Below, one piece after another: positions 51,209 to 59,359 of a DNA stretch of 64,000 nt. The DNA is from Parvularcula sp038749595 (lineage in GTDB: Bacteria > Pseudomonadota > Alphaproteobacteria > Caulobacterales > Parvularculaceae). The translations under genes were made by a program, and so were the position numbers. The stretch lies in the NCBI GenBank assembly GCA_038749595.1, contig JBCDHW010000006.1, positions 1-64,000 on the forward strand, given 5' to 3'. The first letter of the stretch is position 1; each line of letters starts with the position of its first letter. The notes beneath the pieces were generated by a model. The model was not told the origin of the DNA, did no database searches, and was given only the letters and a program-made list of their open reading frames with translations.

Positions 51209-52374
51209 ATGACGCCCTGACGTTTCATTGCTGTGATCACCTCGACAGAGCAGCCTGCTTCACGCGCAACCTCCTCACTGTGCTGACCGTATTGCGGTGT
51301 CGTGAGATTTGGCTGAGCGGGCTCGTCAGTAAACCGAATAGCCGGGCCGACATGGCGATGTCCTTCATCGTCGCGTAACATCATGCCGCGCTGTTCCACA
51401 ACGGGGTCCTCAAAGACTTCCTTCAGTGTACGTGCCCAGCTCCAACAACAGTCGATCGGCTCCAGAAAATCGCGCCAATAATCCAGGGTCTGCTCTTCAA
51501 ACGCTCTCCGAAAAAACGCCTTTAAAGGATCCTGAAGTGGCCCAGGTGGTTGTTTTGCAAAGTCTATCAGATCACTACGACCGAAAGCTTCAAGCAGGTT
51601 CTTCGCAAACTTTAGCTCGGAGCCACCGAGGACAATATACTTTTGGTCTGACGTCTGATAAATGTTGTACATCGCGGCGCCGCCAAAACTACGCATAGAT
51701 TTTGGCTCTGGAGCGCGACCCTCGGCAAACGTTGGGCCAAGGACATTTGGCGTCCATGCTAACGCAGCGTCGAACATCGACAGGTCGATATAGTCTCCAC
51801 GACCTGTCCTCTCCCGCCGGTAAAGCGCCATGAGGATACCCGAAAGGGCCATCAACGACGCCGAGGCGTCGGCAAACGGAACATTCGGCATCGCCGGTTT
51901 GTCATCGGTCAGTCCACGGTTGAGATCAACAAGGCCAGCGTGGGCCTGAACGGTGATATCGTGCGCGGGCTTTTGCGCCCACGGCCCCGTTTGGCCGAAA
52001 GCGGATATCGAGCAGTAAACCAGACGAGGGTTAACACTGGAGAGCGCTGCATAATCAATACCCAATCGTTTAACCACGCCCGGACGAAAAGCCTCGACGA
52101 CAACATCGGCTGTCTTCGCGAGTCCCATGAAAAGAGCATGTCCACGTGGATCTTTCAAATTGATCTTCAGACTGCGTTTCCCGCGCGCAATATTACGGAA
52201 CCATACGGATAATCCGTCTGCGGTCTTCTCGCCAATCTCGCGGACTGGCTCACCGAGCCCATTGGCGGGCTCGACCATTATGACGTCTGCGCCGTGATCC
52301 GCCATCGTCATTGTCATGTGCGGTCCCGGGAGAAACGCTGACAAATCAATGACCGTCAGCCCCTCAAGCTTCAT
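51205..52374 (-). CDS. Family III (CaiB/BaiF) CoA-transferase (paralogue 1)
   Basis: A 389-residue CoA-transferase of the CaiB fold. The catalytic Asp lies in VPFADASASLMALSGILMAL and the N-terminal SAFLPGPHMTMTMADHGADVI is typical. It moves CoA between an acyl-CoA and a carboxylate. The start overlaps the second CaiB gene by 11 bases. Two tandem family III genes followed upstream by acyl-CoA dehydrogenase and MaoC genes suggest activation of a dicarboxylic acid with succinyl-CoA or acetyl-CoA as donor. Confidence 0.9.
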   Translation of the reverse strand: MKLEGLTVIDLSAFLPGPHMTMTMADHGADVIMVEPANGLGEPVREIGEKTADGLSVWFRNIARGKRSLKINLKDPRGHALFMGLAKTADVVVEAFRPGVVKRLGIDYAALSSVNPRLVYCSISAFGQTGPWAQKPAHDITVQAHAGLVDLNRGLTDDKPAMPNVPFADASASLMALSGILMALYRRERTGRGDYIDLSMFDAALAWTPNVLGPTFAEGRAPEPKSMRSFGGAAMYNIYQTSDQKYIVLGGSELKFAKNLLEAFGRSDLIDFAKQPPGPLQDPLKAFFRRAFEEQTLDYWRDFLEPIDCCWSWARTLKEVFEDPVVEQRGMMLRDDEGHRHVGPAIRFTDEPAQPNLTTPQYGQHSEEVAREAGCSVEVITAMKRQGVI

Positions 52375-53512
52375 TGCCGACGACCTCGTCGGTATGCTCT
52401 CCCATCTTCGGAGCCCGCGTTAGCGATGGCCTCTCGCCGTTCACCCGAAATGGCGAAGCCAAAACCCTTAGGCCATCTGATGCATCTGGGTGATCAACTG
52501 TCGCGACCATTTCAACGCGATCAATGTACGGATTATCGAGAGCTTCCGCCACGTTCAACACCGGAGCGAATGGCACCCTTCCCCCCAAGATACCCATCCA
52601 TTGAGCGGTCGTCTTTTTCTGCATCACCTGGTCAACAGCGTCCGACAAAGCGAATAAATGCTCCCGCCGACTTGCCACTGAAGCAAAGCGAGGATCATTC
52701 GTGCACTGGCCAGCGTTCGTCAGTTCACACCACAAATCCCAAAACTTAGGTGTTTGGCACATCAACAAACCCCACCCGTCTTGAGTCTTCACCAATTGAC
52801 TTGGGGCGATCGAAGGGTGCGCACCGCGGGGAAGGCGGCCGGTCACGTGCCTCTGATTCAAATACCACGTACCCGGATAAGATAGTTGGTGTACAGCAGT
52901 ATCAAACAAACAAACATCAACGTCGCACCCCTTGCCAGTGCGCCCGGCGCTGACGATACCTGCGAGGAGCGCCGTTGCAAGCTGACTTCCCGTATGAAAA
53001 TCAACCATCGACAAACCAAAGCGAACCGGTGGCCCATCCGGCTCGCCGGTCATCGACATAAACCCAGCCTCTGCTTGCATGAGATAATCGTAGCCAGGCA
53101 ATGCCGCACGTTCACTCTTCCGTCCGTAAGCTGATAGGTGTGCACAGACGATTTTCGGGTTTACGGATTGCAAGTCGGCGTAGGTAAGTCCGAGCTTTTC
53201 TGGCTGATCGCCTCTCAAATTGTTCGCGACAGCGTCAGCGGACCTTACCAATCGCTGGAAATCAGCTCGTCCTTGCTCGGACTTGAGGTCCAGCGTGATC
53301 GACTTTTTACCCAGCGAGAACGTTTGAAAGAACTCACTGTCGCCCTCGCCGAGCATGTAAGGGCCAACTGACCTCGAGACGTCTCCTCCGCGGCTGGGGT
53401 CTTCGATTTTGATAACCTCAGCACCCAGATCAGCAAGCAGCATGGTTCCGTAAGGACCGGCTCCGTACTGCTCGACAGATAATATTCGAACGCCTTCGAG
53501 AAGGCGCGCCAT
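52364..53512 (-). CDS. Family III (CaiB/BaiF) CoA-transferase (paralogue 2)
   Basis: A 382-residue CaiB-fold enzyme. The N-terminus EQYGAGPYGTMLLADLGAEVIK is characteristic and the catalytic Asp sits in FGLSMVDFHTGSQLATALLA. It is clearly different in sequence from paralogue 1, so the pair may act on two acids or as a heteromer. The ATG overlaps the acyl-CoA dehydrogenase stop by one base (TAATG). It belongs to the motif 2 operon. Confidence 0.9.
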   Translation of the reverse strand: MARLLEGVRILSVEQYGAGPYGTMLLADLGAEVIKIEDPSRGGDVSRSVGPYMLGEGDSEFFQTFSLGKKSITLDLKSEQGRADFQRLVRSADAVANNLRGDQPEKLGLTYADLQSVNPKIVCAHLSAYGRKSERAALPGYDYLMQAEAGFMSMTGEPDGPPVRFGLSMVDFHTGSQLATALLAGIVSAGRTGKGCDVDVCLFDTAVHQLSYPGTWYLNQRHVTGRLPRGAHPSIAPSQLVKTQDGWGLLMCQTPKFWDLWCELTNAGQCTNDPRFASVASRREHLFALSDAVDQVMQKKTTAQWMGILGGRVPFAPVLNVAEALDNPYIDRVEMVATVDHPDASDGLRVLASPFRVNGERPSLTRAPKMGEHTDEVVGNEA

Positions 53513-54699
53513 TAGACCGGGTTCCGTTTGATGAGTTGCTTTGAGATGATAATCCGCTGCATTTCGTTCGTACCCTCACCAATGCACATCAGCGGCGCAT
53601 CTCGGTAAAGGCGCTCGATCGGATACTCCTTCGAATATCCGTACCCGCCATGAATGCGCATGGCCTCAGTTGCGACTTCTACCGCTGTTTCAGAGGCATA
53701 GTACTTCGCCATACCCGCCTCCAAGTCGATCCGCTCGCCAGTATCATAAGCTCGGGCCGCATCCTCGACGAGCAATTCTGCCGCACGGGTCCGGGACGCC
53801 ATATGCCCAAGCTTGAGCTGGATCGCTTGGTGCTCGCAAATTGGCTTACCCATCGTCTTCCGGGTCTGCGCGTAGGCCACGCTTTCATTCAGTGCACGTC
53901 GCGCGATGCCCACAGACCGCGCGGCAATATTAATGCGACCAATTTCCAACCCGCCAGTCGCCATGAAGAAGCCCTTGCCCTCTTCACCACCAATCAGAGA
54001 CAGCTCAGCGTCACATTCGTAGGCTTCATAAATGAGTTCGCCGCTGTCGATCCCTTTATAGCCGAGCTTTTCGAGCTTGTTCCCATTACGAACTCCAGGA
54101 AGATCTTTGCCTGATTTAGGATCTTTGGTCTGTGTAATGAGGATCGACATACCCTTGTAACGCGGCTCGGCAGAGGGATCGGTCTTCACCAAAAGCGCGA
54201 CGCAATGACCTTGGATGGCATTAGAGATCCAGGTCTTTGCTCCGTCTACAATGTATTTATCGCCTTCTCGGGTGGCCTTGGTTGTGATCGCCTGCAGGTC
54301 TGTACCGGCATTGGGCTCAGTCAAAGCGAGACCGCCACGAATCTCCCCGGTCGCAAACTTCGGAAGCCAATACTCTTTTTGCTTCTGGGTTCCAAACCGT
54401 TGAACGATTTGCGCCATCATCAGGTGGGAGTTAAAAATACCCGTTAGGCTCATCCACTCCTCTGAGATCTTGGTCACAATCCGCGCATACGTTGTCGCAG
54501 AAAGTCCAAGGCCACCATATTCTGGCTCAATCAGTGCACCGAACAAGCCAAGCTCTTTCATGTCCTCGACGAGGTCGTCAGGGTACACATCGCCGTGCTC
54601 GAGCTCCATCGCGACGGGGCGCACCTTTTGATCGAGCCATTTATCAATGGCTTCGAGCATAATGGCTTCAGTTCCGTCCGTGTCGTGCATGTTCGTCAT
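53512..54699 (-). CDS. Acyl-CoA dehydrogenase
   Basis: A 395-residue FAD enzyme that introduces a C2-C3 double bond into an acyl-CoA, passing electrons to ETF. Typical signatures are seen: ALTEPNAGTDLQAITTKA, ATGGLEIGRINIAARSVGIA and HGGYGYSKEYPIERLYRDA with GEGTNEMQR. The Glu of GEGTN is the likely base. The ATG at 54699 is preceded by GAGGAGG; an upstream frame overlaps the MaoC gene. The acyl group is unknown but a short, perhaps branched dicarboxylyl-CoA would fit its neighbours. Confidence 0.93.
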   Translation of the reverse strand: MTNMHDTDGTEAIMLEAIDKWLDQKVRPVAMELEHGDVYPDDLVEDMKELGLFGALIEPEYGGLGLSATTYARIVTKISEEWMSLTGIFNSHLMMAQIVQRFGTQKQKEYWLPKFATGEIRGGLALTEPNAGTDLQAITTKATREGDKYIVDGAKTWISNAIQGHCVALLVKTDPSAEPRYKGMSILITQTKDPKSGKDLPGVRNGNKLEKLGYKGIDSGELIYEAYECDAELSLIGGEEGKGFFMATGGLEIGRINIAARSVGIARRALNESVAYAQTRKTMGKPICEHQAIQLKLGHMASRTRAAELLVEDAARAYDTGERIDLEAGMAKYYASETAVEVATEAMRIHGGYGYSKEYPIERLYRDAPLMCIGEGTNEMQRIIISKQLIKRNPV

Positions 54700-54715
54700 C
54701 AGTCTTACCTCCTCG

Positions 54716-55237
54716 TCAGTAGGTGGAAACTTTGTCTTCAACGGCATTGCCGCGCGCGGGTATCAATAGGTTTCGGTAAAAGGTGCACACAACGTCACCG
54801 CGTTGGTTTTTTCCAGTCGTCAGAACCGTGACGATGCCCTGGCCCGGTCGTGACTTCGACTCCCGCTTCTTAATCACTTCACTTTCGCCGTAGATTGTGT
54901 CCCCGGCGAAAACGGGGGCAGTGAACTTGACGTCTTCCATACCGAGATTGGCAATTGCCTTTTGGCTAACGTCGGTTACCGACATGCCGATTAAGATCGC
55001 CAACGTATACGGAGAAACGACAAGGTTCTGTTTGAACTCGCTCCCTTGCGCAAATTCGGCATCGAAGTGCATCGGGTGGGTGTTCATTGTCATCAGTGTA
55101 AAGAGGTGATTATCGTACTCCGTGACAGTCTTCCCGGGACGATGCTCGTAAACATCACCCTCGTGGAAATCCTCAAAGTACCGGCCAAAGGTCTCGCGGT
55201 ACCTCTGCGGGCCCACTTCTTTCCAATTTTGGACCAT
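54716..55237 (-). CDS. MaoC-family dehydratase, beta-methylmalyl/mesaconyl-CoA-like
   Basis: A 173-residue hotdog enzyme. The hydratase motif reads TMNTHPMHFDAEFAQG in place of the usual D-x-N-P-x-H-x-D, a form I associate with beta-methylmalyl-CoA dehydratases and mesaconyl-CoA hydratases. It would add or remove water at a C4-C5 dicarboxylyl-CoA. I place the start at ATG 55237 after GGAGG; a longer frame overlaps the operator. It is the first gene of the motif 2 operon, which runs on to acyl-CoA dehydrogenase and two CaiB genes. Confidence 0.82.
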   Translation of the reverse strand: MVQNWKEVGPQRYRETFGRYFEDFHEGDVYEHRPGKTVTEYDNHLFTLMTMNTHPMHFDAEFAQGSEFKQNLVVSPYTLAILIGMSVTDVSQKAIANLGMEDVKFTAPVFAGDTIYGESEVIKKRESKSRPGQGIVTVLTTGKNQRGDVVCTFYRNLLIPARGNAVEDKVSTY

Positions 55238-55255
55238 GCATCCTCCGACGGCCAT

Positions 55256-55275
55256 AATTTGTCCGGACAAATTAC
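55256..55275. promoter_or_regulatory. Motif 2 operator, site G (MaoC operon)
   Basis: TAATTTGTCCGGACAAATTA is a perfect 20-base palindrome, 18 bases upstream of the MaoC start. It shares TTTGTCCGGACA with site F and fits a dimeric GntR-type repressor. Confidence 0.88.
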
Positions 55276-55444
55276 AAAATCGTTGGTGCGAGGTCAATCA
55301 CACTGCGTCAAAGCGGCCGCCGGTCGGTGCCGGTTTGACGCAAAAGACTGCGCGGCGGCCTCATTCACAGTGTTTTTGATTTGGAATATCCGATACTTGA
55401 AGATGCGCTCGAATGACGTTGGCTACGCAACTGACCTTCCGAGG

Positions 55445-56041
55445 CTAATCGCTTCGCGGATCGGAGATGATTTGATTAAGCTCAATCGTGTGCCCGTCAT
55501 TGTCAGTCAGCATAGAAACCATGACGACAATATCACCTGACGGTGACGGGTAACGCCTCTCTTTTGGTCGGCCAACAACGCTCACCCCAGGCGCTTGAGC
55601 AGCTGCGGGGAACGTCGTCTCGAGAGTTTTTGAGTTGAACAGCAAGACGATTTCACCAGGCGTAAAGTCGGCGGCGTCTGGCTCCTCTTGATCCTTCGAC
55701 GTCTGATCAAGGAACTGCCACAAGCCCAGCATGCCGATGAAACCATCGTTCGCTTTGAGCAGGACAAGGCGCGACCGATTCTCTCCGTCTGCGCCGTATC
55801 GCATCGATAAGCCCGGGGAGGTCAGCTCCTGATCATAGACCACCGACATGCCCAACGCGTCGCGATAGAGCGCAAGTGAAGCCTCAATGTCGCGAACGAC
55901 CAACGTCGTCCTGCGCAAGTCAAGCGGGTTTTCAGGATCTTCGGACGGCGGCGGGGTTTCCGCCACGGTGTTCGATAAGTCCGTCGCACATCCTGCTAAT
56001 ACCAGTACACTGATTAAAATAGCCAGTAGCGATATCCTCAT
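55445..56041 (-). CDS. Exported lipoprotein with a VOC domain
   Basis: A 198-residue protein. The signal RISLLAILISVLVLAGC has a canonical lipobox. The rest is one VOC module (LRRTTLVVRDIEASLALYRDALGMSVVYD, ending DNDGHTIELNQI). The position resembles the two-domain lipoprotein next to the TonB receptor. The ATG at 56041 overlaps the CpeT-like stop by 4 bases. It ends the leftward motif 1 operon that begins with the HapK-like gene. The ligand is unknown. Confidence 0.83.
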   Translation of the reverse strand: MRISLLAILISVLVLAGCATDLSNTVAETPPPSEDPENPLDLRRTTLVVRDIEASLALYRDALGMSVVYDQELTSPGLSMRYGADGENRSRLVLLKANDGFIGMLGLWQFLDQTSKDQEEPDAADFTPGEIVLLFNSKTLETTFPAAAQAPGVSVVGRPKERRYPSPSGDIVVMVSMLTDNDGHTIELNQIISDPRSD

Positions 56042-56658
56042 TGATCCCTCCACCGCGTAAAAATGTAGCCACCTTCGGATGGGCCCCAAATGTGTTCCCC
56101 TTCACCGTCGAACCCGCGGTCCCAATTTACGTAGGAACCGGGGCTCCGGACGCTGATGCTTTCGACACGAACGCCGCCTTTGTAAGCGTTGGGGCACGAC
56201 GCGGATCCCTGCCAATATCGTTCGCCTACCGACTTTAACCGACCCATGCACGCTACCCCATCAAGCCATTCCTCGGAAAACGCGGCTCCGTTCCCAGCCG
56301 CAAATTGCTGTGCGGTTCGACGAGCTCCTGGCTTCAGTCGATAAGTTGTTGTGTGGACATCGCCATCACCGAAGTCGCGCAGTTGGATCACGACTTGAAA
56401 GTAAGGCACGCGTTCGTGCCGCGTACGCACCATCCGACCAGGTCGGCTTGATGCGTTTTCGGCGAGGATCCAATTCTGTTGATAAAGCCAAACGCCATCG
56501 TTGCGGGCTTGCCAGATACGCCACGTTTCGCTCGCGACGAAATCGTACGCCTCCTCTCGCGATTGCTCCGCACTCGTCCAAACGCCCTGTGCTTGATCGG
56601 CAAATTCTGCGGCACCGGGCAAAGCGGCCAGTGCGAGAAGCGTGGCGAAAGTGATCAC
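56038..56658 (-). CDS. CpeT/CpcT-family exported protein
   Basis: A 206-residue protein with an export signal (ITFATLLALAALPGAAEFA) and the CpeT/CpcT pattern: QAQGVWTSAEQSREEAYDF, WLYQQNWIL, MGRLKSVG, YWQGSASCPNAYKGG and the closing NWDRGFDGEGEHIWGPSEGGYIFTRW. In cyanobacteria this family attaches or handles phycobilins; related proteins of unknown role occur elsewhere. Here a heterotrophic bacterium has an exported version inside a catabolic operon, so binding of a bilin-like molecule is a hypothesis. Its start overlaps the deacetylase-like gene by 4 bases. Confidence 0.78.
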   Translation of the reverse strand: MITFATLLALAALPGAAEFADQAQGVWTSAEQSREEAYDFVASETWRIWQARNDGVWLYQQNWILAENASSRPGRMVRTRHERVPYFQVVIQLRDFGDGDVHTTTYRLKPGARRTAQQFAAGNGAAFSEEWLDGVACMGRLKSVGERYWQGSASCPNAYKGGVRVESISVRSPGSYVNWDRGFDGEGEHIWGPSEGGYIFTRWRDQ

Positions 56659-57548
56659 GGTTTGACGTGCTCGGCAAAGTGGTGGGCAATCTCTTCACGG
56701 CTCGCGCACCAAACATCGTCGTGGCCCGTCACGTAATCGAGCACTTCACGCAGCGCCGCGATCCGACCCGGCCTACCAATAATCCGCAGGTGGAGCCCCA
56801 AACTCATTATCCGAGCACCTTCCGTTTGTGCTTCCTCATAGAGCCAATCGAAAGTCCGCTTCGCGTAGTCGACCCACATTTGCGGCGTGAAGCTTGGCGC
56901 GAGCCAGAATTTCATGTCGTTGGAGTCAATCGCATACGGAAGAATGACCATTGGTTGTCGGCTGCCATCGTCCATTTCGACCTGATCCCAATAAGGAAAA
57001 TCATCCGAATAGTCATCCATATGGTAAAAGTAGCCAGCCTCTTTAATGAACCGGCGTGTTTTGTCCGTATGCAAATAGCGCGACAACCAACCTGCGGGCT
57101 TCCGGCCACAAGTTGCCTCGATACTCTCAGTGCCCTTACGAACAAATGCGCGCTCCTCTTCCTCACTCATAAAAGCCGAGAAAGTCCATTTATGCCCATG
57201 GTTACAAGGCTCATCGCCGCGCTCGATGATCGCCTTCGCAAGCCACGGAGCCTTCTCCAAGGCTTGCCCGCACACAGTCCAAGTCGCGCGGATTTGCGCC
57301 TCGTCGAGGAGCTTCAGGACGCGAGGGGCACCCCGATTGATCCCGTACTGATAATTAGTTTCGTTGCCGTGCATACGGATCGGAGCCTTCATCGTCACGC
57401 CAAGTTCGTCCACAGGCTCGGGCCGCTTGTCCCCCTCATCAACCCTATTTTCCGCCCCCTCTTCAACGTTTACCACGAGGGAAAAGGCCAGGCGCTTGCC
57501 GCCAGGCCACGTGAAACCAGAGGGTGCGGGGTCAGGCTGTTTGTGCAT
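56655..57548 (-). CDS. Polysaccharide-deacetylase-fold hydrolase, PuuE/cyclic-imidase-like (paralogue 3)
   Basis: A 297-residue protein of the same clade as the two genes near 35 kb: LVVNVEEGAENRVDEGD in the first motif, EPCNHGHKWTFSAFMS in the second and AGWLSRYLHTDKTR after it. Of the three, its motifs look closest to classical PuuE/imidase forms. The N-terminus (FTWPGGKRLAFSL) is typical. It lies between a SnoaL-like gene and the CpeT-like gene in a motif 1 operon. It probably opens a cyclic amide or imide. Confidence 0.85.
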   Translation of the reverse strand: MHKQPDPAPSGFTWPGGKRLAFSLVVNVEEGAENRVDEGDKRPEPVDELGVTMKAPIRMHGNETNYQYGINRGAPRVLKLLDEAQIRATWTVCGQALEKAPWLAKAIIERGDEPCNHGHKWTFSAFMSEEEERAFVRKGTESIEATCGRKPAGWLSRYLHTDKTRRFIKEAGYFYHMDDYSDDFPYWDQVEMDDGSRQPMVILPYAIDSNDMKFWLAPSFTPQMWVDYAKRTFDWLYEEAQTEGARIMSLGLHLRIIGRPGRIAALREVLDYVTGHDDVWCASREEIAHHFAEHVKP

Positions 57549-57610
57549 GAGAGCTTCTCGTTAAACCAGAAGGATTATTTGAACAGTATGCATCTTAATC
57601 TCAGTCTCGT

Positions 57611-58102
57611 TTACGGAGCATCATTGCGAGAAAGCTCCCGAGGCTGAACGTCGGGCGTATTGTTGTCCATGTCGCGCCAGATGCGCCAGCGGCCATCAGA
57701 ACCCTGCTTAAAGACGACGAATGAACGGCCTTGGTCCGTGATCAGTTGGCCGCCGCTTCCTTCAACCTCAAGCCACCAATGCGCCGTTTTAAACGCATAG
57801 GGAGGATCGACGATAAGGCTTTCTTGATCGAAGACGATCTCAGCTTTTCCGCCGACCGCGCGAGATTGCTCAAAGTACTGAAGAACAGCGTCTCGAGACT
57901 TCTTCGCCGGGCGGTTTCTGGTCATGAGCCACGTATCCGGCTCGTAAAGATCGGCCATCGCCGCGAAGTCTCCGACTTCGTACGCTGCGCGCCAGCGATC
58001 GGCGATCGCATCAAGCTCCTTTTGCACTTTGGCATTCGGAGCGGCGTGATGATCGGCGTATGCAATGCCAAGCACTAGAAAAATCAAAAAGATTCGCATC
58101 AA
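57611..58102 (-). CDS. Exported SnoaL/NTF2-like protein
   Basis: A 163-residue protein with a signal peptide (MRIFLIFLVLGIAYA) and an NTF2-like domain (KELDAIADRWRAAYEVGDFAAMADLYEPDTWLM, then DGRWRIWRDMDNN). Such folds act as isomerases, hydratases or small-molecule binding subunits. It overlaps the SDR gene by 4 bases and is in the motif 1 operon. Another exported part of the locus; function unknown. Confidence 0.78.
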   Translation of the reverse strand: MMRIFLIFLVLGIAYADHHAAPNAKVQKELDAIADRWRAAYEVGDFAAMADLYEPDTWLMTRNRPAKKSRDAVLQYFEQSRAVGGKAEIVFDQESLIVDPPYAFKTAHWWLEVEGSGGQLITDQGRSFVVFKQGSDGRWRIWRDMDNNTPDVQPRELSRNDAP

Positions 58103-58935
58103 TGTGGCTCCTCACCACCAGAAACATTCATGCTTTCGGCGGTGATATACTGGGCTTCATCCGTACACAGCCAAGCGACGGCATTCGCGGTGTCCTCGGG
58201 CAGCCCAGGCCGGCCCATGGGGATCCTCGCAGCCATTGCCTTGAGGTAATCGTCCACCGACGCGGCACCAACGACTTTGGAAAAGTACTCATTCTGCCAC
58301 GCACCTAACCCGGTCGTGACATGGTTTGGACAGACGTTATTGACCGTTATTCCGTGGGCGCCCAATTCAACTGCAGCCGACCGAGCGAGCCCGACAAGAC
58401 CATGTTTGGAACTTGTGTAGGCTTGTGCGTGCGGAAACCCGGATTTGGCCGCCTGGCTCGCGATATTAACGATGCGTCCGCCGCGCCCTTGCTTAACCAT
58501 CTCCTCTGCCGCCGCGCGCACGCCGAAGAATGATCCGGTCAAGTTCACGTCGATAACAGCGCGCCAGTCCTCCTCGGTGACTTCGAGGAGCGGCTTCATA
58601 ATGTATCCGATGCCTGCGTTGTTGACCCAAATATCCAGGCCGCCGTGCAGATCAACCGCGTGCGCCGCGAGAGCTTGGACCTCGGTTAGGACGCGTACGT
58701 CGCAAGGCTTGGTCGACGCCTCAACACCCAATTGACGAATGTCCGCCGCGATCGCTTCCATTTCGTCTGTAGTCCCAATGTGGTTTTCGCCCGTTGCGGC
58801 GTCACGCGATGTTCCGACGTCGGAGATCACGATATTGGCGCCATCTCTGGCGAGGCGCATCGCAATGGCTTCACCAAGGCCCTGGCGGCGCCCCGATCCC
58901 GTGATCACCGCAGTCTTTCCGGAGAGAGTGCCCAT
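58099..58935 (-). CDS. Short-chain dehydrogenase/reductase
   Basis: A 278-residue SDR with a cofactor motif ITGSGRRQGLGEAIA, the NNAGIGYIM block, the catalytic Ser in VNIASQAAKSG and Y-x-x-x-K in AYTSSKHGLVG, and a C-terminal GGEEPH. It oxidises an alcohol or reduces a ketone with NAD(P). The ATG at 58935 has GAGG upstream; a TTG at 58947 that overlaps the previous stop is possible. It follows the HapK-like gene in the motif 1 operon. Confidence 0.9.
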   Translation of the reverse strand: MGTLSGKTAVITGSGRRQGLGEAIAMRLARDGANIVISDVGTSRDAATGENHIGTTDEMEAIAADIRQLGVEASTKPCDVRVLTEVQALAAHAVDLHGGLDIWVNNAGIGYIMKPLLEVTEEDWRAVIDVNLTGSFFGVRAAAEEMVKQGRGGRIVNIASQAAKSGFPHAQAYTSSKHGLVGLARSAAVELGAHGITVNNVCPNHVTTGLGAWQNEYFSKVVGAASVDDYLKAMAARIPMGRPGLPEDTANAVAWLCTDEAQYITAESMNVSGGEEPH

Positions 58936-58943
58936 TGCGCGCC

Positions 58944-59258
58944 TCAACCGAGCTTGTCGGTCATGATGAAGACGAGGTCGTCGACCATGCCTTGAAACGC
59001 CGCCGCGACTTTCTGCATCGCCTCCGTCCCGACCTCACCGCCGAAAACGTCCATGTCGTTCACATCGATGATCTCGATATACGCGTAGGGCGGCTTGGCA
59101 TCCGACCCGAGCAACGCGGTCGCTTTAAAGACCTCAAATTGATCAACGGACTTGAGGCCGTTGACCGTCGGGAGGTCTGTCTCTTTCGCCCACGCTTCGT
59201 AATCCGCGGCGGAGGTCCCTGGCTTGAGGTTGAACAGTGCGACGATTTTTGTGGCCAT
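58944..59258 (-). CDS. REDY-like/HapK-like small protein
   Basis: A 104-residue dimeric ferredoxin-like fold: MATKIVALFNLKPGTSAADYEAWAKETDLPTVNGLKSV, then PPYAYIEIIDVNDMDVFGGEV. This matches the group named after HapK of prodigiosin (tripyrrole) clusters, whose reaction is not settled. It leads the leftward motif 1 operon SDR-SnoaL-deacetylase-CpeT-VOC, with site D 42 bases upstream. A Dabb/EthD-type relative is the alternative name. Confidence 0.68.
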   Translation of the reverse strand: MATKIVALFNLKPGTSAADYEAWAKETDLPTVNGLKSVDQFEVFKATALLGSDAKPPYAYIEIIDVNDMDVFGGEVGTEAMQKVAAAFQGMVDDLVFIMTDKLG

Positions 59259-59299
59259 GGGGGTTCCGCGCCTCGCTAAGGTTGATTGAGCTCGATTTT

Positions 59300-59321
59300 G
59301 CCAAATGATATATCTTTTGCG
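59300..59321. promoter_or_regulatory. Motif 1 operator, site D (HapK-like / methyltransferase divergent promoter)
   Basis: CAAATGATATATCTTTTG lies at 59302-59319, almost the same 18 bases as in site C. It is placed midway between two divergent starts, 42 bases from the leftward and 39 bases from the rightward gene. Confidence 0.85.
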
Positions 59322-59359
59322 AAAGAAGACTACCCCTGGCCGCAGCGGAGATAGAGACG

